DNA of 64,000 nt from Arcobacter sp. F155 (GCF_004116455.1 NZ_PDJU01000004.1:62001-126000), one strand, 5' to 3'. Shown: positions 26,555 through 38,072, counted from the first letter of the stretch. The notes: generated from the letters alone by a model not told the origin. Numbers and translations are program-made.

Positions 26555-26587
26555 CCCCATAGAAAATGAAATAAAGAAGGAATAGTT

Positions 26588-27451
26588 TTGAAAGAAATAA
26601 GTGTTGCACACTCTCCTGATGCTGATGATATTTTTATGTATTATGCGATTAAATTTGGTTGGGTTACTCCAAAAGATGCAAAGTTTACGAATATTGCAGC
26701 TGATATTGAAACATTAAACCAAGCAACTTTAAAAGGTGAGTATGACATTTGTGCTATCTCTTTTGCTCTTTATCCTTTTGTTAAAGATGATTATGCACTT
26801 TTAAAAACAGCTGTATCTTTTGGTGAAGGTTATGGTCCAAAACTTGTAAAGAAAAAAGATGCAAAGTTAAAAAGAAACTTCAAAGTAGCTCTTAGTGGAG
26901 AGTTTACAACTAATGCATTACTTTTTAAAATAGCTTATCCAGAAGCTAGAATTACATATATGAACTTCTTAGACATTGAACAAGCAGTATTAGATGGAAC
27001 TGTTGATGCTGGTGTTTTAATCCATGAATCAATTCTTACTTTTGATGATAATTTAGAAGTTGAACGTGAGATGTGGGATATTTGGGAAGAGTTAAGTGGT
27101 GGAGGTTTACCATTACCTCTTGGAGGAATGTGTTTAAGAAGATCACTTCCTTTAACTAATGCAATTGATTATGAGAACACTTTAATCAAAGCTGTTGATG
27201 TTGCAAATAAAAACAGAAATGTATTAGCTCCAATGTTACTTGAAAAAGGTCTTATTAGAGTTGATGCTGATACTTTAGATAACTATTTAGACCTTTATGC
27301 AAATGATAACTCAGTTCAATTAAGTGATATCCAATATGAAGCTTTAGACAAGCTATATGAACTAGGATATAAGCATGGTTTTTATAATAGTTTAGTAAAA
27401 GCAAAAGAGTTTTTAATTCCAAGTGAATATGAGGAACTAAGAGCTAATTAA
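26588..27451 (+). CDS. mqnD: 1,4-dihydroxy-6-naphthoate synthase (futalosine menaquinone pathway)
   Basis: The 287-residue protein has the two-lobed fold of MqnA/MqnD enzymes. The N-terminus A-H-S-P-D-A-D-D-I-F-M and the stretch V-D-A-G-V-L-I-H-E-S-I-L, with the presumed catalytic His-Glu, match MqnD rather than MqnA. The reaction converts cyclic dehypoxanthinyl futalosine to 1,4-dihydroxy-6-naphthoate on the way to menaquinone, the quinone used by complex I in this group. It uses a TTG start with a good ribosome binding site. Its stop overlaps the murB ATG by one base. Confidence 0.82.
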   Translation: MKEISVAHSPDADDIFMYYAIKFGWVTPKDAKFTNIAADIETLNQATLKGEYDICAISFALYPFVKDDYALLKTAVSFGEGYGPKLVKKKDAKLKRNFKVALSGEFTTNALLFKIAYPEARITYMNFLDIEQAVLDGTVDAGVLIHESILTFDDNLEVEREMWDIWEELSGGGLPLPLGGMCLRRSLPLTNAIDYENTLIKAVDVANKNRNVLAPMLLEKGLIRVDADTLDNYLDLYANDNSVQLSDIQYEALDKLYELGYKHGFYNSLVKAKEFLIPSEYEELRAN

Positions 27452-28251
27452 TGTCAAAAGATAAAGAAGAGTATAAAAACTATTTTAAAGAGATTGATTT
27501 CTCAAAATATTCATCAATACATATTGGACCAAAAGCTGAGGTTCTAGTTATAAATGAGATTGGTGATTATAGTAACTATGTTATTTTAGGAAGAGCAAAT
27601 AATGTTCTTATTTCAAATACTCATCCAAACTTTGCAGTTTTAGGTGAAGCCTTTGATTATATAAGAAAAGAAGATAATCTTTTATATGTAGGCTGTGCTA
27701 CAAAATCTGGAAAGCTACTTTCATATGCAAAAAAGAATGACTTAGCAAACTTAGAGTTCTTAGGAAAACTTCCAGGAAGTCTTGGTGGCTTAGTTAAAAT
27801 GAATGCAGGGCTTAAACAATGGGAAATTTTTAATTATATTCACTCTATTAAAACAAAAGATGGGTATATTAAAAAAGAAGATATAGAGTACTCATATAGA
27901 GAAACTAAAATTGATACAATAGTTTATGAGGTTGTATTTAATATAGAGTATGGTTTCTCAAAAGAACAAGCAGAACTTTTTAAACAAATGCGAGATAATC
28001 AACCACAAATTCCAAGTGCAGGAAGCTGTTTTAAAAACCCAAAAGGTGATTTTGCAGGAAGATTGATAGAAGCAGTGGGATTAAAAGGTTTTAAAAAAGG
28101 TGAGATGGGCTTTAGTGAAAAGCATTCAAACTTTTTAGTTAACTATGGCAAAGGTAATTTTGAGGATGCACTCTCTTTAATAAACCTAGCAAAACAGAGA
28201 ATAAATGATGAGTTTAACGTAGAAATAGAAGAAGAAATAATTATATATTAA
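27451..28251 (+). CDS. murB: UDP-N-acetylmuramate dehydrogenase (short type)
   Basis: The 266-residue flavoenzyme reduces UDP-GlcNAc enolpyruvate to UDP-MurNAc for peptidoglycan. FAD-binding motifs G-S-L-G-G-L-V-K-M-N-A-G and the catalytic region P-S-A-G-S-C-F-K-N-P (proton-donor Ser) are present, with R-L-I-E-A-V-G-L-K-G near the end. It is shorter than the E. coli enzyme (342), as usual in Campylobacterota. The N-terminal FAD domain is reduced: I-G-R-A-N-N-V-L corresponds to the usual G-x-G-S-N family motif. Translationally coupled to mqnD. Confidence 0.88.
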   Translation: MSKDKEEYKNYFKEIDFSKYSSIHIGPKAEVLVINEIGDYSNYVILGRANNVLISNTHPNFAVLGEAFDYIRKEDNLLYVGCATKSGKLLSYAKKNDLANLEFLGKLPGSLGGLVKMNAGLKQWEIFNYIHSIKTKDGYIKKEDIEYSYRETKIDTIVYEVVFNIEYGFSKEQAELFKQMRDNQPQIPSAGSCFKNPKGDFAGRLIEAVGLKGFKKGEMGFSEKHSNFLVNYGKGNFEDALSLINLAKQRINDEFNVEIEEEIIIY

Positions 28252-28276
28252 GCTTAATAGAGTTTTCATTTTTTTA

Positions 28277-28285
28277 TGTTAGAAT
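28277..28285 (+). promoter_or_regulatory. Extended -10 promoter of topA
   Basis: TGT-TAGAAT lies about 30 bases upstream of the topA start in the 64-base gap after murB. AAGG at 28306-28309 is the ribosome binding site. This is an assignment from sequence alone. Confidence 0.5.
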
Positions 28286-28315
28286 TCAAAGCTTAAAATT
28301 AGTGTAAGGTATGAT

Positions 28316-30703
28316 TTGGTGAAAAATTTAGTAATAGTAGAGTCTCCCGCAAAAGCAAAAACGATATCAAAGTTTTTAGGAAAAGATTTCAAAGTAATGG
28401 CTTCAATGGGGCATGTTAGAGATCTTCCAAAGTCAAAGTTAGGATTTGACCCCCAGAACAATTTTGAACCAAAATATTTGGTTTCAACTGATAAGAAAAA
28501 AGTTATTAGTGACTTAAAAAAAGAGATTACTAAAGATACAACAATCTACCTAGCAGCCGATGAAGATAGAGAGGGAGAAGCTATCGCATGGCACTTAATT
28601 CCTGCACTAAAAATTGAAAAAAACCCATTAAAAAGAATTGTTTTTCACGAAATTACAAAAGATGCAATTTTAGAAGCTATCAATAATCCAAGAGAAGTAA
28701 ACCAACATCTTGTAGATGCTCAACAAGCAAGAAGAATCCTTGATAGAGCGGTTGGTTATGAATTATCTCCATTACTTTGGAAAAAAGTAAGATATGGTCT
28801 AAGTGCTGGTAGAGTTCAATCAGTTGCAGTAAGAATTATCGTTGATAGAGAGAATGAGATTAGAGCCTTCGAGCCAGAAGAGTTTTGGAAAATAAAGTCA
28901 AATTTTGCAAATCCAGAGTTAAAAGCTGAACTTGCAAAAGTTGATGGAAAAGCCAAAAAAATAAGAAATGAACAAGAAGCAAAAGAGATTGAAGCATCTG
29001 CATTAGCTTCTAACTTCAAATTAGCAGATATTGAAGAGAAAGAATCAAAAAGAAACCCAGCAGCTCCTTTTACTACTTCAACACTGCAACAAGAAGCAAG
29101 TAGAAAAATAGGACTTTCTGTTAAACAAACAATGGTTATTGCTCAGCAGTTATATGAAGGAAATGTTGGGAATATTCCAAATCATACAGGTGGTTTAATC
29201 ACTTATATGAGAACAGACTCATTAAACCTTTCAAAAGTTGCTACAAGTGCAGCAAAAGAGGTAATTGAAGCTGAATATGGGAAAGAGTATTCATTAGCTA
29301 AACCAAGAGCTTATAAGTCAAAAGCTAAAGGAGCACAAGAGGCTCACGAAGCTATCAGACCTGTTAATATGGCTTTAAAACCAAGTGATATCAAAGCATA
29401 TGTAGAACCAAGTCAATTTAGACTTTACTCTTTAATTTGGAAAAGAACTCTTGCAACACAAATGGCTCCGGCTGTTATTGCAAATACTACATATAAAATT
29501 GAAGCTGGAAAAGATAAAGAGTTAGAGTTCCAAGCAAAGGGACAAAGAATTGTATTTGCTGGGTTTATGAAAGCTTATACTGAAGGAAGTGATAATCCAG
29601 AAAGTGCTTTAGATAGCAGTGAGAAAATCTTACCTACAATCAAAAAAGACACGATTTTAGATTTAGAAAAATTAGATTTAGAGCAAAACTTTACTAAACC
29701 ACCTGCAAGATATACAGAAGCCTCTTTAGTTAAAAAGTTAGAGAGTGAAGGAATTGGAAGACCATCTACTTATGCTCCAACAATTTCTACTATCCAACAA
29801 AGAGAGTATGTAGTTAAAACAGAAGATAAAAAATTAGCACCTACTCCAACTGGTGAAATTGTAAATAGCTTTTTAGTTGACCATTTCCCTGGAATTGTAG
29901 ATTTAGGGTTTACAGCAAAGGTTGAGGAAGAGTTTGATGATATTGCTGATGGAAAAATTGCTTGGCAACAAGTAATGAATGAGTTCTATGGTGGCTTTAA
30001 AAAGACTATTGATGAAAAAGAAGAGAGTGTAAATAAAGAAGATTATCTACAAATTAGAGAAATAGGAACTGACCCAGAGTCTGGAAAACCCATTAGTGCA
30101 AGAGTTGGAAGATATGGTCCCTTTGTTCAAATTGGAACAAAAGATGATGAAGAGAAACCAAAGTTTGTTGCTATTCCTGATCACTTAAATATGGATACAA
30201 TTACGCTTGAAGAAGCACTATTTTTATTTACTCTTCCAAGGGTTGTTGGACAAACAGACGAGGGTGAAGATATTAAAGCAAATATTGGAAGATTTGGTCC
30301 ATATTTACAAGTTAAGTCGACATATTACTCACTAAAAGAAGATGACCCATATACTATTGAAGAAGCAAGAGCTAAAGAGGTTATAAAAGAGATTTCAGAA
30401 GCAAAAGCAAAAGCTTTAATCAAAGATTTCCCAGAAGAGAAAGTTCAAGTTTTAATTGGAAGATATGGTCCTTATATAAAACAAGGAAGAAAGAACTTTA
30501 AAATTCCAAAAGGTGTTGAAGCTGAAGATTTAACTTTAGAGCAAGTATTAGAGATAATAGAAAAAGACCCCAAATCTAAAACAGGTGCAAAAAAGACAAC
30601 AGCTAAAAAAGCACCAGCAAAGAAAACAACAACTAGAAAAAAAAGTACAACTACAAAAACAACAGCTAAGAAAACTACGGCCGCTAAAAAAACAACTAAA
30701 TAG
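28316..30703 (+). CDS. topA: DNA topoisomerase I
   Basis: The 795-residue type IA topoisomerase relaxes negative supercoils. It has an N-terminal TOPRIM domain (V-E-S-P-A-K-A near 8-14; D-E-D-R-E-G-E at 82-88) and active-site Tyr297 in I-T-Y-M-R-T-D-S. The C-terminus has three G-R-[YF]-G-P-[FY] repeats instead of zinc-binding Cys motifs, and then a Lys/Thr/Ala tail of about 45 residues resembling histone H1 tails. The start is TTG at 28316 or GTG at 28319; AAGG spacing fits both, and the GTG form M-K-N-L-V-I-V-E-S is the more usual N-terminus. Confidence 0.95.
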   Translation: MVKNLVIVESPAKAKTISKFLGKDFKVMASMGHVRDLPKSKLGFDPQNNFEPKYLVSTDKKKVISDLKKEITKDTTIYLAADEDREGEAIAWHLIPALKIEKNPLKRIVFHEITKDAILEAINNPREVNQHLVDAQQARRILDRAVGYELSPLLWKKVRYGLSAGRVQSVAVRIIVDRENEIRAFEPEEFWKIKSNFANPELKAELAKVDGKAKKIRNEQEAKEIEASALASNFKLADIEEKESKRNPAAPFTTSTLQQEASRKIGLSVKQTMVIAQQLYEGNVGNIPNHTGGLITYMRTDSLNLSKVATSAAKEVIEAEYGKEYSLAKPRAYKSKAKGAQEAHEAIRPVNMALKPSDIKAYVEPSQFRLYSLIWKRTLATQMAPAVIANTTYKIEAGKDKELEFQAKGQRIVFAGFMKAYTEGSDNPESALDSSEKILPTIKKDTILDLEKLDLEQNFTKPPARYTEASLVKKLESEGIGRPSTYAPTISTIQQREYVVKTEDKKLAPTPTGEIVNSFLVDHFPGIVDLGFTAKVEEEFDDIADGKIAWQQVMNEFYGGFKKTIDEKEESVNKEDYLQIREIGTDPESGKPISARVGRYGPFVQIGTKDDEEKPKFVAIPDHLNMDTITLEEALFLFTLPRVVGQTDEGEDIKANIGRFGPYLQVKSTYYSLKEDDPYTIEEARAKEVIKEISEAKAKALIKDFPEEKVQVLIGRYGPYIKQGRKNFKIPKGVEAEDLTLEQVLEIIEKDPKSKTGAKKTTAKKAPAKKTTTRKKSTTTKTTAKKTTAAKKTTK

Positions 30704-31222
30704 ATGAAAATAGGTATATTATCGGATAGTCACCATAAAAGTGACTATACCCAAGAAGTGATAGAGCACCTAAAAGAAAAAGGGTGTGAATATCTTGTTC
30801 ATGCAGGAGACTTATGTATTGAAGAAAACTTGAAGCATCTTCAAGATTCAAACCTTAAATATATATCAGTTTTTGGAAATAATGATTCCTCTTTATTGTC
30901 ATATGCTAATAAATATAATATAAAACAAGAGCCATATCTTTTTAAAATAAAAGATATAAAGTTCAAGCTGATGCATTTGCCTTTTTATTTAAATGCAGGT
31001 GATAGTGATGTGGTAATTTTTGGACATACACATATTTTTGAGTGCCAATATACAAATGGAACTCTTTTCCTAAATCCAGGGGAAGTCTGTGCTAGAGAGA
31101 AACCCTTGATAGAGTGTGTGATGTTAGAAATTAATGAAAATGAGTATATAATCAAGTATTACTCAAGAAATATAAATGAAAATAGTTTTTTAGAAAAAGA
31201 GATAAAATATGAGCGTAACTAA
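30704..31222 (+). CDS. YfcE/MJ0936-type metallophosphodiesterase
   Basis: The 172-residue protein carries the calcineurin-like metal site in order: L-S-D-S-H (6-10), H-A-G-D (near 37-40), G-N-N-D (near 59-62), a lone H in L-M-H-L, and G-H-T-H (near 107-110), then N-P-G-E. Such small enzymes hydrolyse phosphodiesters; the physiological substrate is not known. It begins directly after the topA stop and overlaps bioB by 14 bases, so it is in an operon with both. Confidence 0.85.
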   Translation: MKIGILSDSHHKSDYTQEVIEHLKEKGCEYLVHAGDLCIEENLKHLQDSNLKYISVFGNNDSSLLSYANKYNIKQEPYLFKIKDIKFKLMHLPFYLNAGDSDVVIFGHTHIFECQYTNGTLFLNPGEVCAREKPLIECVMLEINENEYIIKYYSRNINENSFLEKEIKYERN

Positions 31223-32069
31223 TAAATCAAAAGAGATTTTTTTATGTGCCATTTGTAATATAGAAAGTGGTACATGTAATGAAGATTGTAAGTTTTGTAC
31301 ACAAAGTGTAAAGTATAAAGCTGATATTCAAAGATATAAGAAAAAAGCCATTGAACAAATTGTTGAAGAAGCAAAAAGAGCAAGAGCAAATGGAGCAAAT
31401 GGTTTTTGTCTTGTAACAGCAGGAAAAGGTTTAAACGACAAAAGATTAGCTTTTGTTTGTGAGGCAGCACGTGCCGTTAAAAAAGAGGATTTAGGACTAA
31501 TTTTAATTGCATGTAATGGTACAGCTTCAGTTGAGCAACTACAGACTTTAAAAGAAGCTGGTGTTGATGCATATAACCATAATCTTGAAACAGCAAGAGA
31601 CTTTTACCCAGAGATTGTTACAACTCATACTTGGGATGAAAGATACCAAACATGTAAAAATGTAAAAGAAGTAGGTCTTAGACTTGTTTGTGGTGGTATT
31701 TTTGGTTTAGGTGAAACTCAAGAACAAAGAGTTTCTATGCTTGAATCTATTGCATCATTAGAGCCTATGAATGTACCTTTAAACTTCTTCCATCCAAATG
31801 AAGCTTTACCATTAGTAGAAAATACAGTTTCAAGAGAAGAGGCTTTTGAATTAATTGCATTAGCTAGAAAAATGGTTCCAGGTGCAATGAAAATAATGGT
31901 TGCTGGTGGAAGAGAGTTAATGTTTGGTGATGAACAGTATAAAATCTTTGAAAAAGGTGCAAATGCATTTGTTATTGGTGATTATTTAACAACTGCTGGA
32001 AGAACACCTGCTGATGATATTGCTGAGCTTGAAAAGCAAGGTATTAAAGTTATTAGAGAAAGAAACTAA
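31209..32069 (+). CDS. bioB: Biotin synthase
   Basis: The 286-residue radical SAM enzyme inserts sulfur into dethiobiotin. The [4Fe-4S]-AdoMet motif is C-N-E-D-C-K-F-C (Cys23, 27, 30), followed by T-Q-S and the YNHNLET motif (Y-N-H-N-L-E-T) that is diagnostic of BioB. It is shorter than E. coli BioB (346), mainly at both ends, as in other Campylobacterota. It overlaps the phosphodiesterase gene by 14 bases; no other biotin gene is nearby. Confidence 0.9.
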   Translation: MSVTNKSKEIFLCAICNIESGTCNEDCKFCTQSVKYKADIQRYKKKAIEQIVEEAKRARANGANGFCLVTAGKGLNDKRLAFVCEAARAVKKEDLGLILIACNGTASVEQLQTLKEAGVDAYNHNLETARDFYPEIVTTHTWDERYQTCKNVKEVGLRLVCGGIFGLGETQEQRVSMLESIASLEPMNVPLNFFHPNEALPLVENTVSREEAFELIALARKMVPGAMKIMVAGGRELMFGDEQYKIFEKGANAFVIGDYLTTAGRTPADDIAELEKQGIKVIRERN

Positions 32070-32081
32070 TTAGGTAAATTA

Positions 32082-33248
32082 ATGGGTGAAGAAATTTTAA
32101 TCATAATATCAATCTCTTTGATAATTTTTACTTCACCTTTAATCTCAAAGGTTGTAAAGCTTCCAACTATTACTGTTGAGATAATACTTGGAGCTTTAGC
32201 TGCATATTTTGCATTTATTGTTGAGCACTCTATTTTAGAGCTTGTTGCACAGTTGGGTTTTTTATACTTGATGTTCCTAGCTGGACTTGAAGTTGATTTA
32301 AAGAAGATTATAAACATCTCTGGAAACCTCTTAAGAAAATCAATTTTTTATAATGTCATTTTATTCTCCCTTGCTGCAATTGGAACAATCTACCTTGAAA
32401 TAGGCTATATCTTTATTGTAATACTTCCTTTAATCTCTATTGGATTATTAGCTGCACTTAAAAAAGAGTATGGAGATGTAGAGTGGATTAGATTGGCTAT
32501 TACTGTTGGTCTAATTGGAGAGATTATCTCTATCTTTGCACTTACAACTGTAACTGCAGCATTAGAGTTTGGAATAAACTTTGACTTTTATAGAACAATG
32601 ACACTATTTGTTCTTTTCCTTATTTTTATGGTTGTTATTTATAAGTTCTTCCATAATCTTATTTGGTGGTATCCTGAAATTAAAGCAGTGCTTATGCCAG
32701 AAAATGACCATCAAGAACAAGATATTAGACTATCTATGGGGATATTCTTTCTTATGATTGCTGTTATGATGTTGTTAAATTTAAAAGTTGCCTTTGGGGC
32801 ATTTATTGCGGGAACTTTTATTACTACATTCTTTGAAGAACACAATAAACAACTTCCTCATAAGTTAGAGCATTTTGGTTTTGGTTGGCTTGTTCCTATT
32901 TTCTTTATTTATGTAGGGTCATCTTTTGAGTTAGAGTCTTTATTTGAAGATGGTTTAGTAGAAAAAGCATTCTATATAGCACTATCAATGATTGCTATTA
33001 GATTTATTGCTTCAATGTTATTTGTTAATGAAATGGGATGGAATAGATTCTATATGGTAGGTCTTTCTCATTCAATGCCTATCACGCTTTTAATTGCGGT
33101 TGCTACAATTGCTTATAATAATCATTCAATTACACAGTTTTATTATTATGCGTTTATTTTAGCTGCTATTATGGAAGTATTAATTGTGATGGTTGCTATT
33201 AGGATTTTGTCTAACTTTATAAAGCCACCTGAGAAAGTGGCTAAATAA
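32082..33248 (+). CDS. Cation/proton antiporter (CPA2, KefB/NapA-like)
   Basis: The 388-residue protein is almost all membrane, with about 12 segments. Markers are K-L-P-T-I-T-V-E-I-I-L-G-A in helix 1-2 and L-M-F-L-A-G-L-E-V-D-L, the characteristic motif of the Na+/H+ exchanger family (PF00999). There is no C-terminal TrkA-N domain, so it is likelier a Na+(K+)/H+ antiporter than a glutathione-gated Kef channel. It starts 12 bases after bioB. Ion preference not predictable. Confidence 0.85.
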   Translation: MGEEILIIISISLIIFTSPLISKVVKLPTITVEIILGALAAYFAFIVEHSILELVAQLGFLYLMFLAGLEVDLKKIINISGNLLRKSIFYNVILFSLAAIGTIYLEIGYIFIVILPLISIGLLAALKKEYGDVEWIRLAITVGLIGEIISIFALTTVTAALEFGINFDFYRTMTLFVLFLIFMVVIYKFFHNLIWWYPEIKAVLMPENDHQEQDIRLSMGIFFLMIAVMMLLNLKVAFGAFIAGTFITTFFEEHNKQLPHKLEHFGFGWLVPIFFIYVGSSFELESLFEDGLVEKAFYIALSMIAIRFIASMLFVNEMGWNRFYMVGLSHSMPITLLIAVATIAYNNHSITQFYYYAFILAAIMEVLIVMVAIRILSNFIKPPEKVAK

Positions 33249-33253
33249 ATTTT

Positions 33254-33958
33254 TTAGTTTTCGTATAATCTAACGATAGTAACTCTATTATCGCTATATG
33301 ATACTTCGTAGTTTTCTGGTAATTGTGCTAGTTCAACAACAATTCTAAAGTAACCATCTTTTTTATGGTTTCCTACTGCTACTTTTAAGAAGTTAGTTGA
33401 CTCTAACTTTTCTCTTACTGTATAGAAGTTTTTCTTAGCAGTATAGTCTAAGATAATTTTCTTTTTTCCTGGAAGTGTTAGTTTTTTAGAAACTTTATAG
33501 TCTGAGTGAATATCAATCTTATCATTGTCATATTCAACTTTAACAAAAGGAAGAATCTCTTTTTCATATGTAACATCAAGTCTAGGTTTTACATATACAA
33601 CTTGCTCAATCTCTTTTGGCTTTTCATCAACAGCTTTTTTAACAATCTCTTTTGTTTTTTGTTCTGTCTCTTTTTTAGCTTTTTCGATTAACTTTTTAAC
33701 TTCTTCTTTTGTTAAAGCTGGTTTCTTTGGTTCTTTTTTCTCTGCTTTCTTTTCTTCAGCAGGGTTGTTCATCTTTTCATATACTTCATTTATATAGTGT
33801 TGTTCTGCTTGAAATTCAACAGCATAGTTCTCATCCATCTCATTTAGTTCAATCATTCTTGCTTGTTCTTCTTCATAAGCAGTAGTTGGTTGAAAAGGAT
33901 TTTCCCTAGCTATTATCGTTAGGGGTAAAAGTAGTAACAGTGTAAATAAAGTTTTCAT
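33254..33958 (-). CDS. AMIN-domain periplasmic protein
   Basis: The 234-residue protein has an N-terminal signal peptide (L-F-T-L-L-L-L-L-P-L), a Lys/Glu-rich linker (about 65-115) and a C-terminal AMIN domain (about 125-234; F-R-I-V-V-E-L and V-T-I-V-R-L). AMIN domains bind peptidoglycan or help localise envelope machines. In Campylobacter jejuni the corresponding gene after recA-eno-divIC is Cj1670c, a glycoprotein (recalled). It overlaps the upstream divIC-like gene by 4 bases. Confidence 0.78.
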   Translation of the reverse strand: MKTLFTLLLLLPLTIIARENPFQPTTAYEEEQARMIELNEMDENYAVEFQAEQHYINEVYEKMNNPAEEKKAEKKEPKKPALTKEEVKKLIEKAKKETEQKTKEIVKKAVDEKPKEIEQVVYVKPRLDVTYEKEILPFVKVEYDNDKIDIHSDYKVSKKLTLPGKKKIILDYTAKKNFYTVREKLESTNFLKVAVGNHKKDGYFRIVVELAQLPENYEVSYSDNRVTIVRLYEN

Positions 33959-34197
33959 TCTTCCGGCTCCAAATTTTTTAGTTCAAAATACTCTTTTTGT
34001 AAGTGAGCATTCTCAAGCTGTAATCTTTTAATTTCGCTTTGAAGATACTCTTTTTTATCTTTTAAAGAAGTATACACTTCTAAAGAGTTATCTCCAAAAA
34101 GAATATTAGCAACATGATAACTAAGAAGCATCGTAATAGCAATAGAACCTATTGCTATTAACGAAAACTTTTTTAGCTCATGAAGGTTTTCTCTCAT
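33955..34197 (-). CDS. FtsB/DivIC-like septum formation initiator
   Basis: The 80-residue protein has a short cytoplasmic N-terminus, one membrane helix (about 11-33) and a coiled coil (about 43-75, K-D-K-K-E-Y-L-Q-S-E-I-K-R-L-Q-L-E-N), the plan of FtsB/DivIC cell-division proteins. It starts 3 bases after eno and overlaps the AMIN gene. Small FtsB-like proteins next to enolase are a common arrangement in bacteria. Confidence 0.78.
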   Translation of the reverse strand: MRENLHELKKFSLIAIGSIAITMLLSYHVANILFGDNSLEVYTSLKDKKEYLQSEIKRLQLENAHLQKEYFELKNLEPEE

Positions 34198-34200
34198 GAA

Positions 34201-35478
<1,278 letters not shown>

Positions 35479-35508
35479 TTAGGTCTCCTAAATTCATTAA
35501 ATCTAAAT

Positions 35509-35522
35509 ATTATACAAAAAAA
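35509..35522 (-). promoter_or_regulatory. Promoter of eno (T-tract plus TATAAT)
   Basis: On the minus strand TTTTTTTG is followed directly by TATAAT (35514 to 35509), the textbook Campylobacterota sigma-70 pattern, 31 bases upstream of the eno ATG. AGGAGA lies at 35484-35489. This is the clearest promoter in the window. Confidence 0.72.
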
Positions 35523-35595
35523 TTTATTTTGAGTTGCTTTGATAAATAAAAATGATAAAAAAATGTATTTTGTGAGAGATATTGTAGAGTAGGGA

Positions 35596-35623
35596 ATGTA
35601 CTTCAAAAAGTTTTGAAGTACAT
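35596..35623 (-). terminator. Hairpin after recA
   Basis: A perfect 13-bp inverted repeat, ATGTACTTCAAAA and TTTTGAAGTACAT, with a 2-base centre begins 7 bases after the recA stop. It is the strongest hairpin seen in the window. On the minus strand it is followed by TCCCTACTC rather than a U run, so termination may be inefficient or it may stabilise the recA transcript. Confidence 0.55.
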
Positions 35624-35629
35624 CTTTGA

Positions 35630-36661
35630 TTAGTCTTCTTCAGACTCTGGTTCACCTTGAATGATTTCATCATTTACACCCATTGCCGTAAGAATCTTAC
35701 CTTCGATTTCGTTTGCAATTTCTGGGTTATCTTTTAAGAATACTTTTGAGTTTTCTTTACCTTGGCCAATTTTTGTATTGTCATAAGAGAACCAAGCTCC
35801 TGCTTTATCAACAATATCAAGTTTTACACCATAGTCAATTAGTTCACCTGTTTTAGAGATACCTTCTCCAAACATAATATCAAACTCTGCTTGTTTAAAT
35901 GGAGGTGCAACTTTATTTTTAACAACTTTAACTTTTACTCTATTTCCAATTGAGTTTTCTGCTTGTTTAAGTGTCGCAATTCTTCTAATATCTAGTCTTA
36001 CTGAAGAGTAGAATTTAAGTGCATTTCCACCAGTAGTTGTTTCTGGGCTTCCGTAACCTGTCATACCAATTTTCATTCTGATTTGGTTAATAAAGATTAC
36101 TGTACAGTGCATTTTATTTAGTAAACCAGTGATTTTTCTAAGAGCTTTTGACATAAGTCTTGCTTGAACACCAACTTGTTGGTCATCCATATCTCCATCA
36201 ATTTCTACTTTTGGAGTAAGTGCAGCAACTGAGTCAACTACTACTAAATCAACAGCACCAGATCTAATAACTGTCTCTAAGATTTCTAAAGCTTGCTCAC
36301 CATAATCAGGTTGAGAAACAAGTAGGTTATCAATATCAACCCCAAGATTTCTTGCATAAACAGTATCTAAAGCGTGTTCTGCATCAATAAAGGCACAAAC
36401 TCCACCTGCTTTTTGGCATTCTGCAATTGCGTGAAGAGTAAGAGTTGTTTTACCTGAAGATTCAGGTCCATAAATTTCAATAACTCTACCCTTTGGAAGT
36501 CCTCCTACACCTAGTGCTAAGTCTAGTCCTAAAGAACCTGTAGAGATAGCTTCAGTTGGAACTACTTCTTTGTCCCCAAGTCTGATTAGTGTACCTTTAC
36601 CAAATGTTTTGTCAATTTGTTTAATTGCTAAATCAAGTGATTTTTTTTGATTTTCATCCAT
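35630..36661 (-). CDS. recA: Recombinase RecA
   Basis: The 343-residue protein has Walker [10 protein letters not shown] (65-73), Walker [11 protein letters not shown], and the L1/L2 DNA-binding loops ([18 protein letters not shown]). The acidic C-terminal tail E-P-E-S-E-E-D is typical. It drives homologous recombination and DNA repair. No LexA box was recognised upstream, as expected in Campylobacterota, which usually lack LexA. Confidence 0.98.
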   Translation of the reverse strand: MDENQKKSLDLAIKQIDKTFGKGTLIRLGDKEVVPTEAISTGSLGLDLALGVGGLPKGRVIEIYGPESSGKTTLTLHAIAECQKAGGVCAFIDAEHALDTVYARNLGVDIDNLLVSQPDYGEQALEILETVIRSGAVDLVVVDSVAALTPKVEIDGDMDDQQVGVQARLMSKALRKITGLLNKMHCTVIFINQIRMKIGMTGYGSPETTTGGNALKFYSSVRLDIRRIATLKQAENSIGNRVKVKVVKNKVAPPFKQAEFDIMFGEGISKTGELIDYGVKLDIVDKAGAWFSYDNTKIGQGKENSKVFLKDNPEIANEIEGKILTAMGVNDEIIQGEPESEED

Positions 36662-36703
36662 TTTATTTCCTAAATTATTGGTGTCTTTTTTAATTATGTT
36701 GGA

Positions 36704-36712
36704 ATTTTAGCA
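36704..36712 (-). promoter_or_regulatory. Extended -10 promoter of recA
   Basis: On the minus strand TGC-TAAAAT follows an A-rich stretch, 42 bases upstream of the recA ATG; AGGAAA is the ribosome binding site. No operator-like palindrome was seen near it. Confidence 0.55.
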
Positions 36713-36753
36713 CAATTTTTTTAAAGTACTAAATTTTATTGCATTTTGTAATG

Positions 36754-36963
36754 TTAGTTTTCTTTATCTTTTTTTTCTTCTGTGAATTTTTCTATTGTTT
36801 CAATAGTTTTGATATGGGAAGAAACCCTTTTTTTCATATTATGTTTTTTTATATGCTTTGCAAGTATTTTAGTATATTTTTTATAATTCCTGCTACCTTT
36901 TTCAAAAGTCGCTAGTTTTTTTTGAATTTTTAAAATATCTTCTGGAATTGAACTTTCTGCCAT
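36754..36963 (-). CDS. Small basic protein of unknown function
   Basis: This 69-residue, Lys-rich, cytosolic-looking protein has no signal peptide or membrane segment. It appears to be two helices (I-P-E-D-I-L-K-I-Q-K-K-L and Y-K-K-Y-T-K-I-L-A-K-H-I-K-K-H). An ACAGG ribosome binding site lies before the ATG. It sits between recA and the divergent pse island. No family was recognised; the coding call rests on codon pattern, ribosome binding site and position. Confidence 0.5.
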   Translation of the reverse strand: MAESSIPEDILKIQKKLATFEKGSRNYKKYTKILAKHIKKHNMKKRVSSHIKTIETIEKFTEEKKDKEN

Positions 36964-37028
36964 AAAAAAACCTGTATAATATATTTATACTAAATTATTA
37001 CATATTAACTCTTAAAATTAAAGTTAAA

Positions 37029-37034
37029 TATAAT
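37029..37034 (+). promoter_or_regulatory. Candidate -10 box of the pseudaminic acid operon
   Basis: TATAAT lies 46 bases before the pseB ATG in the 117-base gap between divergent genes. No sigma-54 (GGCAC-N5-TTGC) or sigma-28 flagellar promoter was found, so the island does not look directly tied to late flagellar control at this point. AAAGG at 37067-37071 is the ribosome binding site. Confidence 0.4.
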
Positions 37035-37077
37035 TTAGATAATATATAAAATAATTTAAATTAATCAAAGGCCATGA

Positions 37078-38072
<995 letters not shown>

